From Psettodes erumei (Eukaryota; Chordata; Actinopteri; Pleuronectiformes; Psettodidae), in contig JAFBJZ010000623.1 in assembly GCA_016785225.1 (NCBI GenBank), positions 720,501-784,500 of the forward strand: DNA of 64,000 nt. Direction: 5' to 3'. Below, piece by piece: positions 1-47,000 of this stretch. Numbering within the stretch: position 1 is the stretch's first letter; every line of letters begins with the position of its first letter. A program made the position numbers and the translations under genes. A model generated the notes under the pieces. It was given only the letters and a program-made list of their open reading frames with translations. It did no database searches and was not told the DNA's origin.

Positions 1-267
1 TGGTTGAGAGTGTTCAGAGATCAGTAACAAGACGCAGTGGCCTGCAGGACGCATATTTGCATGCCTAATGGGTCAGTACTGGAGATCCGGCTTTGCACCA
101 CGCCCGCTTCAGGTCCAGCACTTGTCCGTTCGTCCTCCCATAACCCCCCACCATCGCTAGGCGTCCATGTGCAAACACCCCCCCAAAAAAAAAAAAAAAA
201 AAAAAAAACTCCGCCCTGCTCGCGCCGCCTCCGTGCGGACCGCAATGATTTAAAAGTTCAGGAATCC

Positions 268-295
268 CACGTGACGTCACCCGGGGGTGACGTTA
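268..295 (+). promoter_or_regulatory. CRE cluster: E-box fused to a perfect CRE plus a second CRE-like site
   Basis: CACGTG at 268-273 overlaps the full palindromic CRE TGACGTCA at 272-279. A one-mismatch copy, TGACGTTA, follows at 288-295, sixteen bases from the first. CREB/ATF proteins, including the product of this gene, bind such sites. The sites lie about 35-60 bases upstream of the probable start, which suggests cAMP/stress control or autoregulation. Confidence 0.7.
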
Positions 296-331
296 TGCTT
301 CTCTAAATAGATCGTATTGTAATCTTTCCTC

Positions 332-384
332 AGTCCAACGTGGTTTCTTCTCAGAGACTGCTTCACGTTTTCTACACTTGTTTG
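332..384 (+). other. creb5: Candidate non-coding first exon of creb5
   Basis: The segment begins about 25-30 bases downstream of a TATA-like TAAATAG and ends at a consensus donor (GTAAGT at 385-390). It contains no ATG, as expected for a 5' UTR exon. The 5' boundary is a guess from TATA spacing; transcript data are needed to confirm it. Confidence 0.35.
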
Positions 385-1013
385 GTAAGTCGAAAGCCTC
401 ATCCCGTCATGCGGAGGACTGTGCATGCGCCTCTGCAGGTTCGTCGTGTCTGTTCGACGCGCTCCTTGTTACTTTTCTCCCGTTTTTTTGTCGTGCAACA
501 GCTTGTTTTCTTGTTTCGCTTCTGCTGTCCTATTCAAAACGTGTTTCCCCCCTCTTCTCCTCGTTCTCAACGAATCCGTGGCTGCAAATTACAGGGGTGA
601 AAGTGTCATGTTGGTTGTGTTCGCGCGTCGGCATGTCTCTGGACTGTTGTTGGAAGTTTAACGCGGAGTCAAGTGCCGCGGCTGCTCGTTCTGTCAGGTA
701 GCAGCGGAGACGGAGGAGTCCGCAGGAATTCATCTCAAGCTAAAACCCACACAAGGTTCTACTGCAGAGGGAGGGTTCATTTTTTAAAAATTGCACTTCG
801 CTACAGTTTTTGCACGTCTCTCGTGATTACCTCCAGAGCAACAAAGCTGGATGCTCCCTGCATCACTGGCATGCCTGTCCCATCTCGGGATACGCAGAGC
901 CGGCGTTTTTATCCCGGACACTCTCTCTCTCTCGCTCCGGAATCGTTTGGAAAATGATAGCCGGCTCGGTGGTTTCGCTGTCATGCCATTTGAAAAGGAA
1001 AGGGTGATGCTCC

Positions 1014-1110
1014 TGTTCCCGTGAAATTTATGTTCCCTTTTCTGTTGAACAGCACTGTGCCGAACATTACGTCATTCTGCAGGCCAGTCGATATTTGATT
1101 AACCGCTGAG

Positions 1111-1113
<3 letters not shown>
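1014..1113 (+). CDS. creb5: creb5 candidate exon ending exactly in the start codon
   Basis: The ATG at 1111-1113 is followed at once by a good donor (GTGAGG). Splicing to 5856 gives M-FYEKSARVMNSDQERP in phase, which aligns with the human start M-IYEESKMNLEQERP. Among ATG|GT pairs in the first 5.8 kb this has by far the best donor. Only the last three bases are coding and the upstream boundary of the exon is unknown. Upstream ATGs at about 1006 and 1029 would form short uORFs, and a TTACGTCA site lies at 1067-1074. Confidence 0.5.
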
Positions 1114-38251
<37,138 letters not shown>

Positions 38252-39164
38252 GAACAACAGAGACTATAAACCCCAGCTGTAGCCTCAACCCCCCACCCAC
38301 TCTGTTCCCCTGCTTTCTGAGGGTCGCCAGCTACACATGCTGCTGCTCCCCCAACCCCCCCATCAAGAAAGACCTCAAATGCCTGTGAGGCTGTTCTTTA
38401 TACAGTAGCGACAGTATGTATTTTTATAGACCAACCTATTAACGCATAAATGTTCTATGCTTTGTTGCCTCTTTTTTAATCTGCCCTTTTTTGTGTTTAG
38501 CAGAAAGGAAGTTTTCCTAATCTCATGCAGCATTTAAGTGACTTTTTCCATTGTGTAATGGTACAAAATGGACCAGGGATGGTCATGGAACCAGAAGAAA
38601 GAGACATAAGCCTCAGACTGTCATCTCTATAACCAGAGCTTACATCTCTGTTTATCTAATGGACTCAATAATGAGTCAAATCATTGTCACATGTGGACAG
38701 TATGTTGAGTGTGCGTAGCATGTGGAATCATACAGAAGACTGAATAAGTGAGTGGGATGTCGCTGCCTTTAACTTGTCTTCTGAAACCAAGTCTGTCGCC
38801 ATGATATGTCTTGAAGACAGGAATGTTCAAGCAGGTGTAATGATCCTTTTCTTTTTGTAGAAATGTATATGACTGTTAACCTTTTTCCTGTCTGAGGTAT
38901 TTCTCAAAGAGTGTTATGATATACAGCATGACAGTGAAAGTACCGTACGATCAAACAGAAGCAATACATCAGAGTATTGATCATCTTCTCTACTGTATGT
39001 CTGCATTATGTGATCAGCATGGCCAAGCCACTCTGGTTGCGATGACATACCGATGCTGTTCCAGCTACAGAACTGTACACTGTGATACCAGTGAGGCAGC
39101 TCGGGAGTTGACACCAACTCCCCCGCTCTCTAGGACCAACTCAAGCTTTAAATATTGAGGCCTC

Positions 39165-39199
<35 letters not shown>
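39165..39199. repeat. GT microsatellite in the creb5 3' UTR
   Basis: About 17 GT units. Confidence 0.95.
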
Positions 39200-39200
<1 letters not shown>

Positions 39201-41098
39201 ATCTGGATCCATGTTTTGGATTCTAATTCCAAATGAATATAACTTTTGATTGCGTACGTCTGCATACTTTGGTGTGTGCATGTGAATTACGTGGAATATA
39301 CGCTTTCGCTTTGCCTTCTCTCTCTACAGAAGACAGTTCAGTGGATGTGGTGTGTAAAGAAAGAAAAACAAAAAGAGTGAGAAAGTGACTATGAGCATGA
39401 CTTTATTTTTTATTTTTTGTGGAGTGGCATCCCACAACTGGCAGTGTTTTAGAGTTTCTGATGAGGAGTCAGTTATGACTGTGCTTTCCAAAATGTCACA
39501 ATGTGCCTGAAGTCTTCTTAAAATCTTTTGGGGCTTACTATAGGAAAGAAAGCATCTTTTCATCACCATAACGATCACTTGTTCTTCAATACAATCAAGG
39601 CATTAATCATTATTTTCTTTGTCATAGATGTCCGCTATATATCGCTGCAGGGCGAACCCAGCTTACCAAGGAGGAAAAATACCCCATGTTCCGTTTGACC
39701 TCTAACCTCTGCATCAGCTTCTCTTCCTCTCTCTCTCTCAGGCCTCCTCTGTGTTTTAGATTGGCGATGGATGTACTGATAATGATCCAGGCTTCACCTT
39801 TTCTATCACCCTGCTAGCCTTGAAATGTAATGCCTTCTCCTGTTGACCGCAACTCCTCTCTCTTTCTTCTCTGACCGGGAATGTCAACTCAGTACAGGAT
39901 GACCACAATGCACTGTGTTTTACAGTAGGATGGATGAAATACATTCCACTGATGGGTGGAGTAATCTCAAGAGCTGTCTATGCACTTTGTCCTCTGTCAT
40001 GCCAGAGGGTAGAATAGCCATATTAAGGTCCAAGTAATTCTCAGTGACCCCCCCCCTTTTTTTCCCACACACACCAGCGAGAAACTGTTTGGCTTTATTG
40101 AGACTGTGTCTGGCATGCATCACATGTCTATAGCTAGAAGAAGGGACCTTCGAGCTTGTATAAGATATAGGATGAGGCTAAGTTAAGGGCCCTTTGCCGT
40201 TAGTTTGTGCCCTTTTAATTCTGGAAAAAATTCCAGTTTGATCAAATATGAAGGATGTGAAATGAAAACGCTCTTCACTCTCATCATGGGTTACATTCGA
40301 ATTGTCTCGAGGCACTCGGGCTGTTTCCGCCCCGTCTCAACTGTGGAGTCTGCGTGTGCACTAGAGTATGTATACTGATGAGGCGGAGTGGTTGACTCTC
40401 TTAAAGAGGGCTTTGTTTTACCAACCCTTTGAACCTAAGCCTGCCTTATTTTTGGTTGTTTTAGAAACCATATATATATAGATTATTAGAGCATTTCAAA
40501 TTAACCTCTTGCATGTGAAAACATGGTGATGACCTCAAAACACTTTCAACTGGAATCATTTGGAGGATGTTGCTGTTTTAATTATTAGAATATGAGAGTC
40601 TCTGCTCTTGATGTTTGACAGTGGATCCAGGCTCAGAGAAAAAGACATTTGTTACTGTACGGGCAGACAAAAAGGACCGATGGAAGTGCAGTGTGAGTGT
40701 GTCTGTGTGGAATTTGTGTGAGAGGTGGAGAACAATTACCACACATTATGTTAGAACTGTATTATTTTAAATCTACAACTATAAATATTGTACATAATGT
40801 CATTAATTTCTGTAATCCTGTACATGTAATGCAACCACCTTTCTTTTCGAAGGGAGTAAATGTGTGGTACATGTTTGTAAATAATGTTTGCATAGCACTT
40901 CTTGCCTTCTGTTGTATGTCAAGGCTCATTTCAGCGCTTATATAAGTTGTTTATATGTAATGAACTGATGAATCCATTCTTTACCTGCATAACTTTGTAC
41001 ATTTTTGTGTCTGTACTGACTTTGTCTCAATTTTGTTTTGTTTTTTTTGCATTTGTACAGATGTTAAAGTTATCACTGCAGTTACATTACGGTATGAA

Positions 41099-41104
41099 AA
41101 TAAA
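41099..41104 (+). terminator. creb5: creb5 polyadenylation signal AATAAA
   Basis: Canonical hexamer inside GAAAATAAAGC, followed by a TTGTTCTG-type downstream element. Confidence 0.8.
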
Positions 41105-41125
41105 GCACTTGTTCTGCAACATACA

Positions 41126-41880
41126 ACTGACTGACTGTGATTTGATACAACAAGCAGCTGTACTCAAGATCTGGTAACTTTTTACTGCAGCCGTTTGCTG
41201 TTTTGGTAACCGGAGCACAAACGTGAGCCAAGAGAAGCGAAACATCAAATTAATGTTCAAAATCAAATGATCAGCAGCTTCTTCCCCGACGCTTGCCCAT
41301 GAGACATACAGTAACTGCTCATTAAATAGTTAAATGCTTTAAAGTTTTAGAATAGTCATGAATTATTGAACCGTCTAGACAGATTGACAGTTGCCTAATG
41401 AAAACGACATGGCAGTTAACTCCAGCACACAAACATCTTTGTGATATTCTGTCAAGATGCCAAATCACTGCATTCAATTTTAACAGCGATAATTAAATCA
41501 ATACACATGGTGTATTGCTGTTTGTAAGTCTCAGACATATGCTTTTGCATCATGCAAGTTTCCACTAAACTTTCTTCAGGCAAATTTTCAGGTCAGTTAA
41601 GTTCAGAGACTCCAAGATCAATTGGTATAAAATATTTCTAAAATTAACCTACATTAAATGACTTCAGCAGTTTTGCAGTGTTATAGTCTTTGTGTTTCTG
41701 GACATGTGGTGGTATTTCTTTGGAGCACAGTGACCCCTGGTGTGCATTTTGTTGACCAGATAGTACTGAACAGAGAGGATATGGAGGTGTTTATGTAAAC
41801 ATTGCAAATGTCAGTTATAAAAAGGAATTGAAAACTGCAAAATTAAGTGCAGCCTTCTATGAAAACTTAAAACATTAATA
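41126..41880. other. Intergenic space between the convergent creb5 and cpvl
   Basis: Only about 0.75 kb separates the two inferred cleavage sites. It is AT-rich with no open frame of note. In human the single-exon TRIL gene lies between CREB5 and CPVL; nothing like it is present here. Confidence 0.7.
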
Positions 41881-41896
41881 CTTTAAAAAAAGGCAT

Positions 41897-41902
41897 TTTA
41901 TT
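41897..41902 (-). terminator. cpvl: cpvl polyadenylation signal (AATAAA on the minus strand)
   Basis: TTTATT on the plus strand, 436 bases past the cpvl stop. It is the nearest canonical hexamer I saw. Confidence 0.55.
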
Positions 41903-42337
41903 TCAGCTCAATTCTACGGTTTCAAGGTTTCGTCACATTTCATCTTCAAGCCTGTTACTGACTAACTGAAACATAAGCAATAATTCCCCTCAGGAAAAAT
42001 TTAACCTTGAAATGATTTTTCATCAGACTCAGGCCTGATAAACATACTGAAATGGCATTTGGGTTGAATTTTTTCTGTCTATTCTAAAATGTGGTCAGTG
42101 GATTGGAGGTCTGAATCCAGGCGAAGAGGTCTCATTTCATTTGCAGTACATTAAAGAATCAGTGCAAAGTCATAAATCAAATGTCATCTGTGAAAAGACG
42201 TGAAGCAAATCTGACATTTTGCTGATTTCCAATGGATGTGACATTCAGTAGTCTTTCAAATCAACGATCACCAATCAGGAATATACTCTTTAAGTGGGAG
42301 GTGCTTTGATCAGCTGCGTTTGGGCATTAAAAACGTT

Positions 42338-42436
42338 TCATATCCAGCCTTGCGTTGAAAGGAATCTGTCAATCATGTCAAAGGACCTTGCTGGTTGGTC
42401 GTAAGGCAGAATGTGTCCCCCTCCTCGGATGATGAC
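42338..42436 (-). CDS. cpvl: cpvl exon 12 (catalytic histidine, stop)
   Basis: Encodes VIIRGGGHILPYDQPARSFD, MIDRFLSTQGWI and TGA at 42340-42338. His452 of GGGH completes the triad. Confidence 0.97.
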   Translation of the reverse strand, partial: VIIRGGGHILPYDQPARSFDMIDRFLSTQGWI

Positions 42437-45400
42437 CTGAGTGCCAAGACAAGAAAGAAGCTTTTAAAAACAAAAAAACGTGGATGACGTTTGTGTCGAC
42501 CGTCGTGACTTCCCGCTCACCTGGTAAAACTCTCGCACTTGTCTTACATAGCCTGCCACCTCAGTGTCAGTGGGCTGAACCTTCCAGTGGTAACGTGGGG
42601 CTGTTTTATATTCAGCAGCCCCGGACCAGTTGACGGTGGGCAGGAACCTCTCAGTCAGAGGAGCGGCTACAATTACATCCAGCTGACCACTATAGATTAA
42701 GACCTAGAGATAGTTACACAAAAGCAACCAGTGTGAAACTGAATGAGTTACATCCAACTGAATCTAAACTGTGATGGACCATATTGCCCTTGTGCACTAC
42801 AGAACACCTCACCCTGTAGTTATCCATCAGCTCCCCCAGCCACGGCTTGACGCTCTGCATGACATCCTGCAGGAGATGTTTCTCCACCTCTGAGCTGTCA
42901 TGGAACGTGAGGTTCCCCACGTGGATGGCACGTCTCACTGCTGGCAGAGTTACAAACTGGGAGAAGTACTCCTGGTCTTCAGGCTCCTGTGGTGTACACA
43001 AATAATCAAACAACGCAAGTGGTGTTTTTAGAAAGCTTAGAAGAGTTCTTGCTCCGAGAAAGTAACATGGATAGCTTTCAGCTCTTGGCAGCTCTTCCAA
43101 GTACCTGACATGTCAGGTAGTTGTAGTAGTTGGTGCAGCCTGTAGCATTTTGGAAGAAGGAGGGATACGGGTCCACGTCACCGTTCAGCAAGCGATCAAA
43201 AACCTGATGGCAGAGTCGTCAGCTGAGTCTCTGTCACAACCTTTATGCTTGTTTCAGAAAGACACATTGAAAGCGGCACACATGACATGCAACAGCTCTC
43301 ACCAGAAAAGCCTCCACCCACTTCTTCTGCTGGATGAGGCCAACCATGTCGTCTGTCTGCTTGACAACATACTGTTTCTGCTGATCATCAATCATGCCTG
43401 TTTGGTACATGAACTCCCCGTAACCACCAAGCATCTGAAATGGAAAAGAAATTCTACAATTGTTATATTTTATATAAAGGATGAGAAAATAGATGAGGTT
43501 TTTTTTTTTTTTTTTTTACAATCTGGACACCTGAGAAATTCATAATCATGTAGTTTTTAAAAAATGACAACAGGGTGAGATACAAACCACTTCTGGATCA
43601 CAGATCCCATCTCCAATCGCCATCCCTTTTAAGTTGATTTTCACCTTGGAGGTAGGGTTGTTCTTATGGATGTAGTAAGAAATGGCTGGAACGTACTTCC
43701 CCGCGTAAGACTGTGTAGAAACAATTTCTTAACCAGCTGAGATATAGCTTTTTGTTAGAATCCATTACAGCCTACTTAATTATTAATAACACAAAAACTG
43801 TGAAATGTAAACTTAAACAAGTACATCGGAATACGACAGGGTTACTGGACATATTCAGGGGTCTTGTATGACACAAATAAGTTAAAAAGCCACTTGTACA
43901 AATGCTACAAGAGAATAAATAACATAATAATAATAATACAAATAATTTGCAACCCCCCGCAAAAAAATAAACATTTTACCTCTCCTGTCGCATAGAAATC
44001 ATTGGACTGATACTCCGGAAAGATTTGGAAGAACTGCGTTAGAGCACTTTCAAAGGAAAAGAGAAACAGTAAAAGAGTCAGTAACCCATAAAAAAAAACA
44101 AATGACCATGTTTGATTTGGATGTCAGGGATTTTGCCTGTATAGGTCTCTGCCAACGTCGTCCTGATTCTTTGCAAAACCTCTCTCATCTTCAGTGAAGC
44201 TGAAACCTGTACCAGCCTGGACAAAAAAAATCTTTCAGGAAGTAATCTTGCACATAAAAAAGTCTGATGAGCAGACACAAATAAAAAGATGTGTTTCATG
44301 TAATTAGTTTAGCTTTGTCTGAGGATCAAGGGGAATACTGACTGGATTGTCAATGTATAAAACTGAATATCTGGTTGTCCAAGCATAGTCCCTCAAACCA
44401 ACTGCAAAAACAGAAGAGACACACAGGTCAGAAAATCTACATAGTCATCTGGGTTAAATCTGGACTACAACGTCAACAAATGCAGCTCTTACCAGTCATG
44501 TTCTTGTAGACCACATACGGTCCGTGTTCCACAAACAGACCGAACATGGAGCTGCCACCGGGGCCGCCCTGCAGCCAGAGCAGGACTGGAGCTTTTTCTT
44601 GGCTTGGCTGTCAGTGTGAGAGAGATTAAAAATTGAGTGTCAGCACCATCTTGTGGTGACTTTAGATTCTTAACTGAATTTAACTGGCTCCATTCGTGCT
44701 TTGTCAGACGTATGGCATAACTTCTTAGTAATAAAAGTGTAATGTTAGGATGTGGCCAGATTTGGGTCCATCAGACCGTAGAGATGTGGCCAACAATCCA
44801 AGTACAAAGTTTGTCAAGCATTTTTCTTTTTTCCCCTTATAGCTGATTATTATACATCGGACTTCAGGCTTTATTTTTAAACATCATGAATTTCAGGCTT
44901 TATTTTAAAGTCTAATAAACTAAACTAAAGTCTAAGCCTTAGCTGTCACATATCAGCAAAGCATTGTCAGTGATGAAAACTAAAAGTGACCTGGACTGGA
45001 GCAGAATTATTTCTTGGAGGGTTATAAGTAAGGAATGCACTGCAATCATCTGAAGTGCAAGCTACAAGGAAATGATATCATGGAGATGGCATTTGATTTT
45101 CCAACACTTAAGCATATAAGACTGATTTATAGCTTTACAAAGTTCAAGTTCCTAAAAATAGTAATGGATAATATTTAGTCTTCCTGTTATACTTTGGTTG
45201 AAAACATGGGACACTGAACAAAACACAGCGTGTCACCATGACAGCCGGTCTGTTCTGCAGCTGACTAAACACACTGCGATGGCTTATCACAAGTTGACTG
45301 ATTGAGTCCACTTAAAATACTGCACGAGTTCCACAGAAAACGAGGGCAAGTACTAATCTCCCTGCACCTCACTGTGATCCTTTTACAAACTGCAACTACA

Positions 45401-45859
45401 CTTGACAGGAATGCGACTGTGTGTTACGCAGAGGAGAAGTTCGGGCCTACCATGAGCGCAGGGAAGAACCAAAAGAAGAGGTTGCTGTTGTACTCTTTGT
45501 TTACGGTCAGGTATCCGGCATGGCTTTTGACGTTGGCACCTGGCAGATCTGCTACCACGCTCAGTTTCCTGGCTGGAGGAGCGGGATGTCAAACACGTTA
45601 ACTTTCATGCGGGCACATGAACACAACGTGATGTTCAGGAGCCTACAACGCTGCGTTCATGAGACGTGAGCGCTCCCCCACCTTCATCTATGGCGCCCTT
45701 CTCCAGGTAAGGCGTGAGAAAGAGGGGAGACCCGGGGTCCTCTCCGTTCAGGCCGCTGACACGGTGAGACTTTCGGCAGAAAAACGCCGAGCAGCTCCTC
45801 TTAGAGAACGCAGGGTCCAGACAGGCCCAGAGGAACAGGAAACCCAGAGTTTCCTTCAA
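42338..45859 (-). CDS. cpvl: cpvl: probable serine carboxypeptidase CPVL (vitellogenic-like), family S10, 12 coding exons
   Basis: Minus-strand join of 45859-45682, 45572-45451, 44607-44493, 44401-44343, 44216-44137, 44046-43980, 43710-43588, 43434-43303, 43203-43105, 42986-42813, 42703-42521 and 42436-42338. It gives 476 aa, the same length as human CPVL. A signal peptide is likely at 1-19 (MKETLGFLFLWACLDPAFS). The catalytic triad is Ser208 (GESYAG), Asp392 (SGQLDVIV) and His452 (GGGHILPYD), with the substrate/oxyanion loop QGGPGGSS at 113-120. N-glycosylation sequons lie at Asn136, Asn311 and Asn350. Family knowledge: removes C-terminal residues from peptides in the lysosome, ER or secretory route, prominent in macrophages. 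The introns are mostly short (about 84 to 1,090 bases, several under 150). Intron 5 appears to use a GC donor. All phases agree, so the gene looks functional. Confidence 0.96.
42521..42703 (-). CDS. cpvl: cpvl exon 11 (catalytic aspartate)
   Basis: Encodes VLIYSGQLDVIVAAPLTERF, LPTVNWSGAAEYKTAPRY and EVAGYVRQVREFYQ. Asp392 of GQLD is the triad aspartate. Confidence 0.96.
42813..42986 (-). CDS. cpvl: cpvl exon 10
   Basis: Encodes EPEDQEYFSQFVTLPAVRRA, IHVGNLTFHDSSEVEKHL, LQDVMQSVKPWLGELMDNYR. Strong match to human, including AIHVGNQTF and VQSVKPWL. Confidence 0.97.
43105..43203 (-). CDS. cpvl: cpvl exon 9
   Basis: Encodes VFDRLLNGDVDPYPSFFQN, ATGCTNYYNYLTCQ, with the Asn311 glycosylation sequon. 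Human reads FQNVTGCSNYYNFLRCT here. Confidence 0.95.
43303..43434 (-). CDS. cpvl: cpvl exon 8
   Basis: Encodes MLGGYGEFMYQTGMIDDQQK, QYVVKQTDDMVGLIQQ, KKWVEAFL. In phase at both ends. A T-run of about 20 bases lies just upstream, in intron 7. Confidence 0.95.
43588..43710 (-). CDS. cpvl: cpvl exon 7 (catalytic serine)
   Basis: Starts SYAGKYVPAISYYIHK, so the nucleophile Ser208 of GESYAG is its first codon, and continues KVKINLKGMAIGDGICDPEV. Donor GTTTGT (weak but canonical GT). Confidence 0.96.
43980..44046 (-). CDS. cpvl: cpvl exon 6
   Basis: 67 bases encoding the end of Ser and ALTQFFQIFPEYQSNDFY, ATGE. Human has ALIQFFQIFPEYKNNDFY. Donor GTAAAA. Confidence 0.95.
44137..44216 (-). CDS. 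cpvl: cpvl exon 5 (followed by a GC donor)
   Basis: Encodes AGTGFSFTEDERGFAKNQDD, VGRDLY and two bases of Ser. The only position that keeps the conserved RDLYSAL reading is TACAG followed by GCAAAA, so the intron starts with GC. No GT lies nearby. Confidence 0.92.
44343..44401 (-). CDS. cpvl: cpvl exon 4
   Basis: 59 bases encoding VGLRDYAWTTRYSVLYIDNP. The donor is GTCAGT after CCA, phase 0. Confidence 0.93.
44493..44607 (-). CDS. cpvl: cpvl exon 3 (QGGPGGSS substrate-binding loop)
   Basis: Encodes PSQEKAPVLLWLQGGPGGSS, MFGLFVEHGPYVVYKNMT. The loop matches the first conserved S10 signature. One base is carried over; donor GTAAGA. Confidence 0.96.
44608..45450 (-). other. cpvl intron 2, the second longest intron of the gene
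   Basis: About 840 bases of AT-rich DNA. Related GGCTTTATTTT segments occur at about 44868 and 44898. No gene. Confidence 0.8.
45451..45572 (-). CDS. cpvl: cpvl exon 2
   Basis: Encodes RKLSVVADLPGANVKSHAGY, LTVNKEYNSNLFFWFFPALM. The hydrophobic NLFFWFFPA motif is typical of CPVL. Acceptor CTCCAG, donor GTAGGC. Confidence 0.95.
45682..45859 (-). CDS. cpvl: cpvl exon 1 (signal peptide)
   Basis: Starts MKETLGFLFLWACLDPAF and ends GSPLFLTPYLEKGAIDE, where human has QPLFLTPYIEAGKIQK. Donor GTGGGG, one base carried over. The ATG at 45857-45859 was chosen because it directly precedes a hydrophobic leader of normal length. Confidence 0.9.
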
Positions 45860-45899
45860 CCGCCTGCACAGCAGTTACAGAAACTAAATCTCCGATTGC

Positions 45900-46112
45900 A
45901 GGCGCGGCCAGCGATGTGTGAACCGAAAGTCCCTCGGATTTCAAAACGGCGTGAGCACAGACACAACGCGGAAAGAGATTTCAAAATGATAACAAAAACT
46001 CACCTCATGTTCAGCGTCGACGCGTCTTTACAGGTTGGTCAGCTGGGGTCTGGCAAGGAGGTGCTCACGTGATCAGCCGGAGCATGTCACGTGAGATACG
46101 GGAATCACGTGG
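45900..46112 (-). promoter_or_regulatory. cpvl: cpvl promoter with a cluster of CACGTG (CLEAR-type) motifs
   Basis: TCACGTGA at 46065-46072 and 46087-46094, and TCACGTGG at 46105-46112, lie about 205-255 bases upstream of the cpvl start codon. The TCACGTGA core is the heart of the CLEAR element, which TFEB, TFE3 and MITF bind upstream of lysosomal genes. Three in 48 bases is far above chance. The extent of the promoter is inferred. Confidence 0.65.
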
Positions 46113-46489
46113 TAGGACTTTTTATGTATAAAGTTGAACCCTCTGCGCTGTCTTACAGGAAAACTCCCGGCGTTGGAAGTTAAAGTACTCGTCTTTGCAG
46201 AAAGACGACCGTGGAGGTTTTTTTTTTTTTTTTAAAAAAATTTTTATTCTTTTATTTTAGCCTGACACGGCGAGTAAATTGTTCTATAAACTTATAAGGA
46301 GTCAAGTATGTTTTAGACAGGTGTCGAGGCGACAAGTAAATGGGTTGAAACGGCTGCAGGGTTCGCATTTGTTGCTTAACAAACTCCCACGTAGAGAAAA
46401 ACCTTTCCTTAGTTTTCATCAAGGAAAATTTTCCCCTCCGTAGTGTATTTTCACAACAAAATGTCATTTAGACAGTTTTTCCGTATTAC

Positions 46490-47000
46490 TGACTTTCAAG
46501 GTTCTTTATTGTCATGTGCACAACAATTACAGGAGTAGTCATTGGCAATGAAATTCTTGGGTCTTAGGCTCTGTCAGCATTGCAATATACAGGAAACGAA
46601 GATTAAAAGAAAGGAAAGAGTAAAATGCTAAATAATACAGTGGTGCAAAATAAACGCAAGTAGTGCAAATAAACATACGCAGCAAAAAAATTTAATACAT
46701 AATAAAATGGACAACTCAAAAGTTCAACAGTCTTATGACCTGTGGAATGAAACTGTCCCTGAGTCTGGTGGTGTGAGACGGCAGCAGCTGGAACAGTTTG
46801 TTGTTAGGGTGGTGGGGGTCTTTAATGATCCGTTTGGCCTTCCTACACCGCTGGGTGTAGAGGTCCTCCATGGATGGAGTACATATGGTTGGATTTTTAA
46901 AGCTGCTCTTACTGATTCCTGGGATAAAGTTCTTGGTGGCAGTTTTTATCTGGTACATCTGGAGGGCAGCTATATTTTGAGGCAGTTTGGGGTTTTTTGC
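46490..47000 (-). mobile_element. 3' end of a LINE (non-LTR retrotransposon), minus strand
   Basis: Minus-strand translation gives MEDLYTQRCRKAKRIIKDPH, KLFQLLPSHTTRLRDSF and IPQVIRLLN, the C-terminal block of many fish non-LTR reverse-transcriptase ORFs. It is followed by a 3' tail containing ACAATAAAGAACCTTGAAAG, which ends near 46490. The family (Rex1/L2/RTE-like) is not certain. It is a 5'-truncated copy, as is usual for LINEs. It lies between cpvl and chn2, beyond the cpvl promoter. Confidence 0.65.

Larger units (their letters stand above)
1..1013 (+). promoter_or_regulatory. creb5: CpG-rich 5' region and promoter of creb5
   Basis: This kilobase is clearly richer in CpG than the AT-rich intron DNA that follows. 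It contains a CRE/E-box cluster at 268-295, a TATA-like TAAATAG at 304-310 and an initiator-like TCAGTCC near 331. A strong donor (TTTG|GTAAGT) after 384 would end a non-coding first exon of about 55 nt. A poly-A run of about 24 bases lies at 185-208. The position just upstream of creb5 and the base composition support a promoter. The exact start site is inference. Confidence 0.6.
38252..41125 (+). other. creb5: creb5 3' UTR
   Basis: About 2.9 kb from the stop to just past the AATAAA at 41099-41104. It is AT-rich in its second half, with a GT microsatellite (39165-39199) and a Pumilio-type TGTAAATA at 40876-40883. Long 3' UTRs are usual for creb5. The exact cleavage point is inferred from the signal. 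Confidence 0.75.

Noticed and set aside
45659..46072. 137-codon plus-strand frame opposite cpvl exon 1
   Set aside because: Antisense shadow of the cpvl first exon and promoter.
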